From Methylobacterium sp. Leaf118 (lineage in GTDB: Bacteria > Pseudomonadota > Alphaproteobacteria > Rhizobiales > Beijerinckiaceae), in assembly GCF_920984675.1 (NCBI RefSeq), contig NZ_CAKLBV010000006.1:1-64000 (forward strand): a DNA stretch of 64,000 nt. The letters run 5' to 3'. Both the position numbers and the translations under genes were made by a program. The notes under the pieces were generated by a model. The model saw only the letters and a program-made list of their open reading frames with translations. It was not told where the DNA came from and made no database searches. This document shows, in pieces, positions 30,598-39,203 of the stretch. Each line of letters begins with the position of its first letter. Within the stretch, counting starts at the first letter, position 1.

Positions 30598-32487
30598 TCA
30601 GCCGCCGGGCTTCCTGTCCGCCGAACCCGGGGGCTCGTTCGGAGCCGGGGCGCCCTTCGGCAGTTCCGGATTCTGCGGGTTGTGGGGCGCCGCCACGGGC
30701 GCGGGCACCGGATCGGCGGGCGCCTGGGGGTTCTCGGCGGTAGCGGTCGGCTTGTCGAGCTCCGGCAGGCCGTCCTTCAGCTTGGCGTTGATCTTGACCA
30801 GATCGTCGGGCTCGGGGTTCAGATCCTTGGCGTGCTGCCACTGGAACTTGCCCTCGAGCCGGCGGCCGGTGCGCCAATAGGCATCGCCGAGATGGTCGTT
30901 GATGGTCGGATCGCCCGGCTTCAGCTCGACTGCCTTCTCCAGCTCGCGCACGGCGTCGTCCCAGCGGCCGAGGCGGAAATAGGCCCAGCCGAGGGAATCG
31001 ATGATCATGCCGTCGCGGGGCGACAGATCGACGGCCTGCTTCAGCATCTTGAAGCTCTCGTCGATGTTCATGTTCCGGTCGACCCAGGAATAGGCGAGGT
31101 AGTTGAGTACCTGCGCCTTGGCGTTCGGCTGGGTCACGGGCAGCAGGGTGAGCGCCTTCTTGAGGTCGGCCTCGGCCTTCGGCCAGTCGCCGGCCCGCTC
31201 GAAGGCAGTGCCGCGGAAGTAGAACAGCGTCCAGTGCTGGGCCTCCTTGTCGGCGGAGACCAATTTGATGGCGCGGGAATAGGTCTCGGCGGCCTCGGGG
31301 AACTTCTTGCGCGAGCGCTGCACGTTGCCGAGGGCGGAGATGACGTCGATGTTGTCCGGGTTGCTCTTGAGCACCGTATTCAGGTGCTCCAGAGCCTCGT
31401 CGCCGCGGCCCATCTGCTCCAGGTTGAGGCCAACCTGGATGTCGGCATTCAGCTTCAGGGGCGAACTGGCCGGGATCTGGGCGTAGGCCTCGTTGGAGCG
31501 CTCCGCCTGCTTCATCCGGTCGAGGGTGTCGGCGAGGGTCAGGCGCGCCACCGCGTGCTCGGGGGCGAGGTAGAGGGCGAGGCGCAGATAGACCACGGCG
31601 GGCAGCTCGTCGCCCTGGGTCGAGCCGGCCGAGCCGAGCCCGTAGAGCACCTCCGCCGCGCCTTCCTGGGCCGAGCTGATCAGCGGCGTCAGCGGCTTGC
31701 CGGCCTTGAGCTTCTCGAGGGCGTCGACCACCATCGGGTGGCGCGGCATCACCTTCTCGAACTGGCTGTAGGCGTCGATGGCGAGGTCGGTCCGTCCGGC
31801 GCCGGCCTGGAAGCGGGCATAGGCGTCGACGATGCGCAGGGTGTTGTGGTCCGCCTCGAACGCCGCCTTCAGCTTGCGCTCGGCCTCGCCCTTGTCGCCG
31901 ACCAGCGCGGCGATCAGGCCCGCATGGTAGTCGCGGAAGACGTTGAAATAGCGCTCGCCGCGCAGGCGGTTCAGGGTGTCGTTGGCGCGCTTGCCGTCAT
32001 TCGCGCCCGCATAGGCCCAGGCCGTGAGAAGCGTCGCGGTGAGGTCGGCGGCCGCGCCCCGCCCGCTGCGGCCGAAGCTCTGGCGCGCGGCGGAAAACTG
32101 CCCGGCCTTGAGCTGGCGCACGCCCAGGGCAAGGTGGGCGAGCCCGTTCGAGCCCTCGCGGGTCGCGAGCCGTTCGGCGGCCCGGAACGCGTCGGTCATG
32201 GCGCCGTCGGCCAGCAGCGAGACGAAGGCCCGCTCCAGCAATTCGGCGTTGCGCGGGTCACCCTTCACGGCCTCGCGGTAGAAGCTCGCGGCGGCGGCGG
32301 TGTCCTTCGAGGCGCCCGCGATGTAGGCGGAGAGGAAGTTGCCTTCGAGGGATTCCGCGGGCTCGTATTCGGAGATCGGTGAGGATTCCCGCGGCTGCAG
32401 GGCGGCGGCCGGCAGGCTGCCGGCCACGGAGGCAGCGAGCAGCAGGGCGAGCGCCGAGGCGCTCCGGCGGGCGGCGTATCCGTTCAT
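30598..32487 (-). CDS. Exported tetratricopeptide-repeat protein
   Basis: 629 residues from the ATG at 32487 (a GTG at 32493 is possible, AAGGAG 11 bases before it). Signal peptide (ALALLLAASVAGSLPAAA). At least eight TPR-like units between about residues 90 and 580, the last clear ones being YLAYSWVDRNMNIDESFKML and ALGWAYFRLGRWDDAVREL-type repeats. The C-terminal ~45 residues are Pro/Ala-rich. Likely a periplasmic or outer-membrane scaffold, conserved in Rhizobiales; partner unknown. Confidence 0.88.
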   Translation of the reverse strand: MNGYAARRSASALALLLAASVAGSLPAAALQPRESSPISEYEPAESLEGNFLSAYIAGASKDTAAAASFYREAVKGDPRNAELLERAFVSLLADGAMTDAFRAAERLATREGSNGLAHLALGVRQLKAGQFSAARQSFGRSGRGAAADLTATLLTAWAYAGANDGKRANDTLNRLRGERYFNVFRDYHAGLIAALVGDKGEAERKLKAAFEADHNTLRIVDAYARFQAGAGRTDLAIDAYSQFEKVMPRHPMVVDALEKLKAGKPLTPLISSAQEGAAEVLYGLGSAGSTQGDELPAVVYLRLALYLAPEHAVARLTLADTLDRMKQAERSNEAYAQIPASSPLKLNADIQVGLNLEQMGRGDEALEHLNTVLKSNPDNIDVISALGNVQRSRKKFPEAAETYSRAIKLVSADKEAQHWTLFYFRGTAFERAGDWPKAEADLKKALTLLPVTQPNAKAQVLNYLAYSWVDRNMNIDESFKMLKQAVDLSPRDGMIIDSLGWAYFRLGRWDDAVRELEKAVELKPGDPTINDHLGDAYWRTGRRLEGKFQWQHAKDLNPEPDDLVKINAKLKDGLPELDKPTATAENPQAPADPVPAPVAAPHNPQNPELPKGAPAPNEPPGSADRKPGG

Positions 32488-32631
32488 GATCACCAGTCGC
32501 GGGCTCCTTGCGGCGCCGACGGGGCTGAGCCCTTCCAGTCGACCGGCGCCCATTTTGCGGGGACACTGTACCCATCCCGCCATGACCGCAAGGCGAAAGG
32601 ATGGCGCGGCCGGGCCGGCCGGGAGCGGCGT

Positions 32632-32934
32632 TCAGGCGCCCGGTTCGATCTCGGCGCGGGCGTCCTCGACGAGCCGGGCGAGGCCGGATTCGACCTCGTC
32701 CCCGAGGAGCGCGCGCTCGGCCGTGGTGAGGTCCCGGGCCCAGGCGCCGCTGCCGAACCCCTCGCGGCACCGCGCCCGCTCGGCGTCGATCGCGGCCTCC
32801 GTTCCGGAGGGATCGGCGCGCATCGCCGCGACGAAGCCGAACCACGCGGCCCGCTCCACCACGGCGAGGCGCGCCCGCAGCCGCATCTCCACCGCCCGGG
32901 CCGGATCGACCGTCCCCTTGCCCTCATCGGCCAT
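32632..32934 (-). CDS. Hypothetical protein, 100 residues
   Basis: ATG at 32934 with AAGGGG 6 bases upstream. Highly charged and helical (VEMRLRARLAVVERAAWFGF; TTAERALLGDEVESGLARLV); no signal or membrane segment. It lies 144 bp upstream of the TPR gene on the same strand. No family recognised. Confidence 0.6.
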   Translation of the reverse strand: MADEGKGTVDPARAVEMRLRARLAVVERAAWFGFVAAMRADPSGTEAAIDAERARCREGFGSGAWARDLTTAERALLGDEVESGLARLVEDARAEIEPGA

Positions 32935-32953
32935 GGTCGTCCCCTTCGTAAAA

Positions 32954-33157
32954 TCAGCGGCGCCGCTCGCAGCGGGTCTTCACATAGGTGTTGGCGTCCG
33001 CAGGTCCCGCGCTCGCCGCGAGCACCGGGCCTTGAATCAGGCATTCCTGAAGCGTGTTGGCCGGACCGATGATGACGTCGAGGGCGGTCTCGCGGGAGCA
33101 GTCCGGGACCTGAACCGAGGAGGCGCAGATCAGAGCGACGACGAGGATGGGGTTCAT
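32954..33157 (-). CDS. Small exported hypothetical protein, 67 residues
   Basis: ATG at 33157 with AGGAG 10 bases upstream. Short signal peptide (PILVVALICASSVQ), then three cysteines in the mature part (PDCSRET, LQECLIQG, KTRCERR), a pattern I associate with small periplasmic hypotheticals of Bradyrhizobium and Methylobacterium. 19 bp from the next gene, so likely co-transcribed. Function unknown. Confidence 0.6.
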   Translation of the reverse strand: MNPILVVALICASSVQVPDCSRETALDVIIGPANTLQECLIQGPVLAASAGPADANTYVKTRCERRR

Positions 33158-33512
33158 GCGGACCCGGGCTCCTGGCCCGGCCGGAAGCGGCCAGGGACGG
33201 AGGAGGGTAGTCCCGTCGACCCGCGGAACGGAAATGCCGGACGGGATCGGGCGGCACGGTGTCCAGCCGTGCTAAGTGACTGACGAATCATCCACTCTCC
33301 TGCGATCGGGCGTCGATCCGCACGGGGGATGCGGCGATAACATCCCGCGACCCGGCTGCGGCACAGGGGCGCGGCGCGTGGGGGCCCGTCGCGCCGGCCC
33401 GCCGGGCCGGGTTCCCGGGCCCGTGCGGAGGCGCGACGATGCCCGCCCCAAAAAAGTCGCATGACCGGCTTGTTTTCCCCGGCCCGATGGATCGTTGCTG
33501 AAGGAGGCGACC
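33158..33512. other. Divergent intergenic region, no gene seen
   Basis: 355 bp between the leftward 67-residue gene and the rightward 80-residue gene. It should hold both promoters. The only structure I see is a dense GC hairpin region around 33385-33425 (GGCCCGCCGGGCC). No convincing reading frame on either strand. Confidence 0.5.
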
Positions 33513-33755
33513 ATGTCTTTCGACGTGATCCTCACGAAGTCCGCCCAGGACATCGGCGAGAGCCGCGGCGTCCTGCCCGAGATCGAAGAGCGGGCCCGCG
33601 ATGCGATCGCCGATCTGCCCGGCGAGGGTCTCGAGGAACTGGAGCGGCGGCTGTTCCACGCCTTCGCCCTCGAGGACGGCACCGAGGTGATCTGCTCGCT
33701 GACCGCGGACGGCGCCGTGCGGATCGATGCCTGCGAGGCCGACAGGGCCGCGTGA
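33513..33755 (+). CDS. Small hypothetical protein, 80 residues
   Basis: A near-perfect ribosome site AAGGAGG lies 5 bases before the ATG, which supports expression. MSFDVILTKSAQDIGESRG at the start; acidic, helical, single cysteine pair (VICSLT, DACEAD). No signal peptide. Adjacent to another small gene 70 bp downstream in the same direction. No family recognised. Confidence 0.65.
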   Translation: MSFDVILTKSAQDIGESRGVLPEIEERARDAIADLPGEGLEELERRLFHAFALEDGTEVICSLTADGAVRIDACEADRAA

Positions 33756-33825
33756 GCGGCGCCCGGAACCGACGGGCCGGCGACGGGCTTCCTCCTCCCG
33801 AAACCGTGATCCGCGAGGAGGGGAG

Positions 33826-34149
33826 ATGTCCCACGACACCGTCGGCGTCGAAGCCGATTTTTCGAGCCGCGAGGCTGCCCATGCCGCCAAGGCTCGGCTC
33901 GTGCGGGCGGGGTTCGCCCGCAACAGCATCGACATCTACCGCCGGGGCGACGACTACGTCGTGCATCTCCCGACCCGGGAGGAGAACCGCAACCGCGCCG
34001 CCCGCATCCTGAAGGGCTGGGCGCTCGTCGAGAGCGCCAAGCGCGGCGGCTGGGCCGCCGCCGACGGGCTCGGCTCGCACCCGCTCCTCGCCCTCGGCGT
34101 CGCGGCGCTCGCGGGGTTCGCCCTCTACGGGCTGACCAACCGCCGCTGA
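33826..34149 (+). CDS. Small protein with C-terminal membrane anchor
   Basis: 107 residues with GAGGAGGGG before the ATG. The N-terminal half (VGVEADFSSREAAHAAKARLVRAGF) has the look of a small ferredoxin-like fold as in heat-induced or general-stress YflT-type proteins; a C-terminal hydrophobic segment (PLLALGVAALAGFALYGL, about 86-103) follows. Probably an inner-membrane stress-type protein. The assignment is tentative. Confidence 0.6.
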   Translation: MSHDTVGVEADFSSREAAHAAKARLVRAGFARNSIDIYRRGDDYVVHLPTREENRNRAARILKGWALVESAKRGGWAAADGLGSHPLLALGVAALAGFALYGLTNRR

Positions 34150-34157
34150 GGCGGCGG

Positions 34158-35492
34158 TCAGGCGCCGTCGAAGAAGCGGTTGCCCGGCCGTTTCAGCCCG
34201 AGATGGTCACGCAGCGTCGTGCCCTCATACGCGGTGCGGAACAGGCCGCGGCGCTGCAATTCCGGCACGACGTCGTCGACGAAGGCGTCGAGCCCCTCGG
34301 GGACGAACGGGAACATGACGTTGAAGCCGTCGCAGGCGTCGGCCTCGAGCCATTCCTGCATCCGGTCGGCGACCTGCGACGGCGTGCCGACGAAGGTCAG
34401 CCCGCCATAGCCGCCGACCCGCTGGGCGAGGTGGCGGACGCTGGCCCCCGTGCGGCGGGCATAGTCGACTATCTGTGCCTGGCCGCTCCGACTGGCATTG
34501 GTCTCGGGGATTTCGGGGAGAGGCGCGTCGAGATCGAAGCCGGAAGCGTCGATGCCGAGCCTGACGGAGAGGTTGGCGAGCCCGCTCTCGACCGGCACCA
34601 GGGCGTCGAGCCGCGCCTTCTTCTCGATCGCCTCCGCCTCGGTGGCCCCGACCACGACGAAGGCGCCGGGCAGGATCTTCAGGGAATCCGGATCGCGTCC
34701 GACCGGCGGCATCCGGCCCTTCACGTCGGCGTAGAAGCGTTTGCCCGCCTCCAGCGAAGAGGCTGAGCCGAACACCACCTCGGCGGTCTCCGCCGCGATC
34801 TGGCGCCCGGCCTCCGAGGCCCCCGCCTGGACGATCACCGGCCAGCCTTGAACCGGGCGAGCCACGTTGAGTGGGCCCTTCACCGTCAGGAATTCGCCCC
34901 GGTGGTCGAGGGTGTGCAGCTTGGCGGGATCGAAATACAGCCCTTCCTCCCTGTTGCGGACGAAGGCGTCGTCGGCCCAGGAATCCCACAATCCGGTCAC
35001 GACGTCGAAGAATTCGCGCGCCCGCTCGTAGCGCGTCGCGTGGTCGAGATGGGCGTCGCGGCCGAAGTTCAGCGCCTCGTCGGGATTGCTCGAGGTGACG
35101 AGGTTCCACCCGGCCCGGCCACGCGAGATGTGGTCGAGCGAGGCGAACTTGCGGGCGACGTGATAGGGCTCGTTATAGGTGGTCGAGGCGGTGGCGATCA
35201 GCCCGATCCGTTCGGTCACCATGGCGAGGGCCGGCAGGAGCGTCAGGGGATCGAACGAGGTCACCGTCGCCGAGCGCTTGAGCGCGTCCATCGGCATGTT
35301 CATCACGGCGAGATGGTCCGCCATGAAGAAGGCGTCGAACCGCCCCGCTTCCAGCTTGCGGGCGAAGCGCACGAGATGGTCGAGGTTGAAATTCGCGTCC
35401 GGAAAGCCGCCGGGGTAGCGCCACCAGGCCGTGTGGATGCCGACGGGACGCATGAAGGCGCCGAGATGCAGGCGTTTGCGAGGTTGGCTCAA
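34158..35492 (-). CDS. Flavin-dependent monooxygenase, LLM class (NtaA/SnaA/DszA type)
   Basis: Bacterial luciferase-like TIM barrel using reduced FMN from a separate reductase. The TTG at 35492 is preferred because GGAGG sits 5 bases upstream, giving 444 residues; a GTG at 35507 is the alternative. Hallmarks: LGAFMRPVGIHTAWWRYPG, DAFFMADHLA, GRAGWNLVTSSNPDEALNFG, VIVQAGASEAGRQIAA and the C-terminal VGTPSQVADRMQEW. Substrate unknown: family members oxidise nitrilotriacetate, dibenzothiophene sulfone or alkanesulfonates. No sulfonate transporter next to it. Confidence 0.9.
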   Translation of the reverse strand: MSQPRKRLHLGAFMRPVGIHTAWWRYPGGFPDANFNLDHLVRFARKLEAGRFDAFFMADHLAVMNMPMDALKRSATVTSFDPLTLLPALAMVTERIGLIATASTTYNEPYHVARKFASLDHISRGRAGWNLVTSSNPDEALNFGRDAHLDHATRYERAREFFDVVTGLWDSWADDAFVRNREEGLYFDPAKLHTLDHRGEFLTVKGPLNVARPVQGWPVIVQAGASEAGRQIAAETAEVVFGSASSLEAGKRFYADVKGRMPPVGRDPDSLKILPGAFVVVGATEAEAIEKKARLDALVPVESGLANLSVRLGIDASGFDLDAPLPEIPETNASRSGQAQIVDYARRTGASVRHLAQRVGGYGGLTFVGTPSQVADRMQEWLEADACDGFNVMFPFVPEGLDAFVDDVVPELQRRGLFRTAYEGTTLRDHLGLKRPGNRFFDGA

Positions 35493-35884
35493 GGCGTCCT
35501 CCGGCACGGGTGAGCGGGAAGGGGACTTGGGAACGGGGCCATCGGATGCCGCCGATCGGGGGCCGCGGTCCCCGGCGGCAGGCGCGCACCATCGGACGGC
35601 CGGCCCGGGTTTCGGGGGGCAGTCACGCGGGGGCCGATCGTTTCCGGGAGGCCCTGTCTCGCCCGAGCCGGGCGTGCCGGCCGGTTGGACCGGGGCGAAC
35701 GGAATGCGCTGCCGGCGCCGCTGTCCAGCCGGCGGAGGCGATCGCCCTGAGCGTCTTCGGGATCAGGGGGCCGCGTCGGCCACGGGGGACGCGCCGAATG
35801 CGGTGCCGGGGAGATCGCGGGGCGCATGGCACGGGCCCTACCGAACGAGCCGCTTTCTCGAGACGATCAAAGATCTCAGGAGAA
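35493..35884. other. Intergenic region upstream of the LLM monooxygenase
   Basis: About 390 bp with no supported gene on either strand. It is very GC-rich with many short inverted repeats (for example CCGCGGTCCCCGGCGG near 35565). It must hold the promoter of the monooxygenase. I could not match it to a known riboswitch. Confidence 0.4.
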
Positions 35885-35960
35885 TGGTGCCCAGGGACGG
35901 AGTCGAACCGCCGACACTGCGATTTTCAGTCGCATGCTCTACCAACTGAGCTACCTGGGC
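35885..35960 (-). tRNA. tRNA-Phe (GAA)
   Basis: 76 nt including encoded CCA. The acceptor stem GCCCAGG (35960-35954) pairs with CCTGGGC (35895-35889). D-loop AGCTCAGTTGGTAGAGC, anticodon GAA at 35927-35925 in the loop CTGAAAA, and T-loop GGTTCGA are all present. A good sigma-70 promoter lies upstream. Confidence 0.97.
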
Positions 35961-35996
35961 ATCGGCCGCCGCGCTGGGCGCTGGCGACGGAGCGGG

Positions 35997-36025
35997 GGTA
36001 TAGTGAAGCCCGGCGGGCCTGTCCA
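35997..36025 (-). promoter_or_regulatory. Promoter of tRNA-Phe
   Basis: On the minus strand TGGACA (-35) and TATACC (-10) are separated by exactly 17 bases, ending 36 bases before the tRNA 5' end. A good match to the housekeeping consensus in a very GC-rich context. Confidence 0.65.
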
Positions 36026-36088
36026 GCCTCGTTTCGGCTCCCGGCGGAGGCTTTTTTGCCGGCGCGGGAGAGGGCCTCGCGAGAGGGC

Positions 36089-36292
36089 CTAACGGGCGCC
36101 GTCGTCCTCATCCTCGGGGGGAGGGCGGGCGTCGTCGTCCAGGGGCGTCGGAATGGCGTAGCGCTCGCCGAGCCAGCGACCGAGATCGACATCGGCGCAG
36201 CGCGGCGAGCAGAACGGCTTCGTCTCGGCCTGGGCGGGCTTGCCGCAGATCGGGCAGGCGGGTCCGCCGGCGGGCGCGGTCTTGCCGCTCAC
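36089..36292 (-). CDS. yacG: Zinc-binding protein YacG (DNA gyrase inhibitor)
   Basis: 67 residues from a GTG at 36292 that overlaps the maf stop (GTGA). The four zinc cysteines are in CPICGKP and [13 protein letters not shown], the exact YacG pattern. E. coli YacG binds GyrB and inhibits gyrase; its role in alphaproteobacteria is not established. The C-terminal tail is acidic ([11 protein letters not shown]). The maf-yacG pair is common. Confidence 0.92.
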   Translation of the reverse strand: MSGKTAPAGGPACPICGKPAQAETKPFCSPRCADVDLGRWLGERYAIPTPLDDDARPPPEDEDDGAR

Positions 36293-36951
36293 GTGGCCGC
36301 GCCCCAGGCGCCGCGCACCGGAAAGCCCTCGCCCTCCAGGAGGCTCATGGTCTCGTGCAACGGCAGGCCGACCACCGCGCTGTGCGAGCCGACCAGCTTG
36401 ACCACGAAGGCCCCCGCGAGACCCTGGATGGCGTAGCCGCCGGCCTTGCCGCGCCACTCGCCCGAGGCGAGGTAGCCCTCGATCTCGCGGTTGGAGAGGC
36501 GCTTGAAGCGCACCCGCGTCTCGACCATCCGCTCGCGCTGCCGGTCCTTGGGCGAGAGCACGCAGACGCCGGTATAGACGCGGTGCGCCCGGCCCGAGAG
36601 CAGGCGCAGGCAATCGGCCGCCTCGTCGAGGGTTTCGGCCTTCGGCAGCACCCGGCGGCCCACCGCGACGACGGTGTCGGCCGAGACGAGATAGGCCGTC
36701 CGCAGTTCGTCGCGTCGCCGGGCCGCGGCCTGCGCCGCCGCCAGCTTCTCGCGGGCGAGGCGGCGGGCGAGTTCGCGCGGCGATTCGGACTTGCGCGGCG
36801 TCTCGTCGATGTCGGCCGGCAGGAGGGCGTCCGGCTCGATGCCGACCTGCTGGAGCAGGGCGAGCCGCCGGGGCGAGGCCGAGGCGAGCACGAGGAGCGG
36901 ACGGCCGGGAGCGCCGGACGGGGAGCCTTCGGAGAGCGGAGCGTCGATCAT
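36289..36951 (-). CDS. maf: Maf-family nucleoside triphosphate pyrophosphatase
   Basis: 220 residues from the ATG at 36951 (a GTG at 36969 is possible; neither has a clear ribosome site). Maf hallmarks: [45 protein letters not shown] and [16 protein letters not shown]. Hydrolyses non-canonical or m7G-type nucleotides, linked to septum regulation in other bacteria. The infA gene that often precedes maf-yacG is not here. Confidence 0.93.
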   Translation of the reverse strand: MIDAPLSEGSPSGAPGRPLLVLASASPRRLALLQQVGIEPDALLPADIDETPRKSESPRELARRLAREKLAAAQAAARRRDELRTAYLVSADTVVAVGRRVLPKAETLDEAADCLRLLSGRAHRVYTGVCVLSPKDRQRERMVETRVRFKRLSNREIEGYLASGEWRGKAGGYAIQGLAGAFVVKLVGSHSAVVGLPLHETMSLLEGEGFPVRGAWGAAT

Positions 36952-37214
36952 CCGCGAGGTCTTACGCACAGGTCATCGGCGCCGCAAAGCGCCATGCTCC
37001 GCCCGGCACGGACCGGACCGCAGCCGATACGGCGGCTCGGCACGCCAAGGCGGGAACCCGTTCGGAGGCCGGTGACGGCGGGCAAATCCTGAAACGTTCG
37101 ACCTCCGCGCCGCATGGGGCTCGACTTGCATTGCATCCGGTTCATGCCCCTCATGCGCGGACACGGTGCCGTGAGTCGCGGCAGCGGACAAGAAACCTCC
37201 CGGGAGTCAGTTGG

Positions 37215-38204
37215 ATGGGCCTTTCACGTTTCTCGCGCCGGGCGCTCGTCGTCGGCGGCCTGGTCGCGGCCGCCCTGCCGAACGCGGGTCTGGCACAGCA
37301 GCCGGCCTATCCGACGCGGCCCATCACCCTGGTGGTGCCCTTCGCGGCCGGCGGCTCGACCGACGTGGTCGGGCGCCTCGTCGCGCAGAAGATGTCGGAG
37401 ATCCTCGGCCAGCAGGTCGTCGTCGAGAACGTGGTCGGCGCGGGCGGCAACGTCGGCGCGGCGCGCGTGGCGAAGGCGGAGCCCGATGGCTACACGATCC
37501 TGATGGGCACGGTCGCCACCCACGCGCTCAACCCGCTGATCCTCAAGCGCAAGCCCTACGATCCGGTCACCGACTTCGCGCCGGTGGCGCTTTTGGCGGT
37601 GGTGCCCAATGTCCTGGTCGTCAATCCGAAGCTGCCGGCCAAGGACGTGAAGGAGTTGATCGGCCTGCTCAAAGCCGACCCGGGCAAGTACAACTACGCC
37701 TCCTCCGGTGTCGGCACGCCGCTGCACCTCTCGGGCGAGCTGTTCAAGAGCATGGCCGGCGTGCAGATGCAGCACATCCCTTATCGCGGCTCCGGTCCGG
37801 CGCTGAACGACGTCGTCGCCGGTCAGGTATCGATCCAGTTCGACAACCTCCCCTCGGCCTCCGAATTCATCAAGGCCGGCAGCCTGCGGGCGCTCGCGGT
37901 GACGACGAAGGAGCGCGCCGCGTCCTTCCCCGACGTCCCGACCATCGCCGAGGCGGGTCTGCCGGGCTACGAGACCTACACCTGGAACGCCCTGTTCGCC
38001 CCGCCCAAGACCCCACGCCCGGTCATCGACGTGCTCAACGCCGCCGCGACCAAGGCCCTGGCCGATCCGGGCCTCGCCGAGCGGATGAAGGCCTTCAGCG
38101 CGAAGGTCTCCCCCTCGACGCCCGAGGCGCTCGGCGAGCACGTCAAAGCCGAGATCGCCAAGTGGACGCCCGTCGTGAAGGAAGCCGGCATCCAGGCCGA
38201 CTGA
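37215..38204 (+). CDS. TctC-type substrate-binding protein 1 (tripartite tricarboxylate transporter)
   Basis: 329 residues. N-terminus RFSRRALVVGGLVAAALPNAGLAQ reads as a Tat-like signal with a twin Arg in SRRAL. The mature domain follows the Bug/TctC pattern: YPTRPITLVVPFAAGGSTDVVGR, VVENVVGAGGNVGA, PDGYTILMG, YRGSGPALNDVVAGQV and AGLPGYETYTWNALFAP. It binds a small carboxylate in the periplasm. It precedes tctB-tctA by 317 bp, and a second TctC follows tctA. Confidence 0.9.
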   Translation: MGLSRFSRRALVVGGLVAAALPNAGLAQQPAYPTRPITLVVPFAAGGSTDVVGRLVAQKMSEILGQQVVVENVVGAGGNVGAARVAKAEPDGYTILMGTVATHALNPLILKRKPYDPVTDFAPVALLAVVPNVLVVNPKLPAKDVKELIGLLKADPGKYNYASSGVGTPLHLSGELFKSMAGVQMQHIPYRGSGPALNDVVAGQVSIQFDNLPSASEFIKAGSLRALAVTTKERAASFPDVPTIAEAGLPGYETYTWNALFAPPKTPRPVIDVLNAAATKALADPGLAERMKAFSAKVSPSTPEALGEHVKAEIAKWTPVVKEAGIQAD

Positions 38205-38521
38205 CCCTCCGCGCCCGACGCGCCCCGCCGATGTCGGTGGGGCGGCCACGATCCCCGTCCCGATGGCCGAGACCCCGCTCGGTTCGCGCTTGGCGTGTGC
38301 ACGCTCCGCTGCCGGACGTGCTACTGAAGACGCTTACAAAGACATGAATGTCCTCATCTTTCCTCGCTCGCAATGATGGCGCGGGGTGGGTTTTGTGAGA
38401 AAGAGATGACGGACCGCGGAACCCGCGGTCGATGCCGGACAAGCGAGTTTGCAACGCGTCCGGCAAGCAGGAACCACTGCAACCCGCCTGTGAGGGCGGT
38501 ACGGGACAGGGAGGATACGGA
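38205..38521. promoter_or_regulatory. Gap between tctC1 and tctB with a small palindrome
   Basis: 317 bp with no convincing gene. GACAT-GA-ATGTC (38341-38352) is a perfect 5-2-5 palindrome in a locally AT-richer stretch and could be an operator; the good ribosome site AGGGAGGA lies just before tctB. This implies that tctB-tctA-tctC2 has its own promoter separate from tctC1. Confidence 0.4.
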
Positions 38522-39187
38522 ATGGACGGGCCCCTCGACGGCGCGCAGCGCCGCCGCGGCGTGGTGCGCGCCCCTCAGAGCCTGGTGGCCGGGATCGGCC
38601 TCATCCTGCTCGGATTGTTCGGAATCTGGGCGTCGAGCGATCTGGAATACGGTTCGCTCCGCGCCATCGGCCCGGGTCTGATGCCGTTCTGGCTCTCCCT
38701 CGGCGTCATCGCCTGCGGCATCGCGCTGGCGGTCGCCGGCTTCACCCATGACGGGGCGCCGCTGCAATCCTTCACCCTGCGGGGGCCCGTGGTGGTGATC
38801 CTGGCGATCCTGCTCTTCGCCATCACGATCCGGCCCTTCCCCTTCGGCGGCATCACGACGCCGGGCCTCGGCCTCATCGTCGCCGGCCCGCTCGCCGTCA
38901 TCGTCGGCGGCTACGCCACGCACGAGGCCCGTTTCCTCGATCTCGTGACGCTGGCCCTCCTCCTGACCGCAGGCTGCATGATCCTGTTCGGCGACCTGCT
39001 GAACCTGCCGATCCCGATCTTCCCGAATGCGGTGGTGCAGGCCCTCACCGGTACGATCCCGGCCCGCACGATGCTGCGGATCGCGGCGGGCGCGCTCGCC
39101 CTCTTCGGGCTGCTGCTGATGCTCCTGCAGCGCCGCTCCCACAAGCGTGGGACGGTCGACGTCGCGCGCCATTCCCTGACGACCTGA
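38522..39187 (+). CDS. tctB: TctB small membrane subunit
   Basis: 221 residues with about five hydrophobic segments (for example QSLVAGIGLILLGLFGIWA, FWLSLGVIACGIALAVAG, MLRIAAGALALFGLLLMLL). Longer than the ~150-residue E. coli-type TctB but with the usual architecture and the DLEYGSLRAIGPGLMPFWL motif early. Works with TctA as the permease. 16 bp before tctA. Confidence 0.88.
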   Translation: MDGPLDGAQRRRGVVRAPQSLVAGIGLILLGLFGIWASSDLEYGSLRAIGPGLMPFWLSLGVIACGIALAVAGFTHDGAPLQSFTLRGPVVVILAILLFAITIRPFPFGGITTPGLGLIVAGPLAVIVGGYATHEARFLDLVTLALLLTAGCMILFGDLLNLPIPIFPNAVVQALTGTIPARTMLRIAAGALALFGLLLMLLQRRSHKRGTVDVARHSLTT

Positions 39188-39203
39188 CCCTGGAGCAGGC
39201 CCC

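Noticed and set aside
35493-35884. Riboswitch upstream of the LLM monooxygenase
   Set aside because: Many GC stems can be drawn, but none of the conserved cores of SAM, cobalamin, TPP or FMN riboswitches is present.
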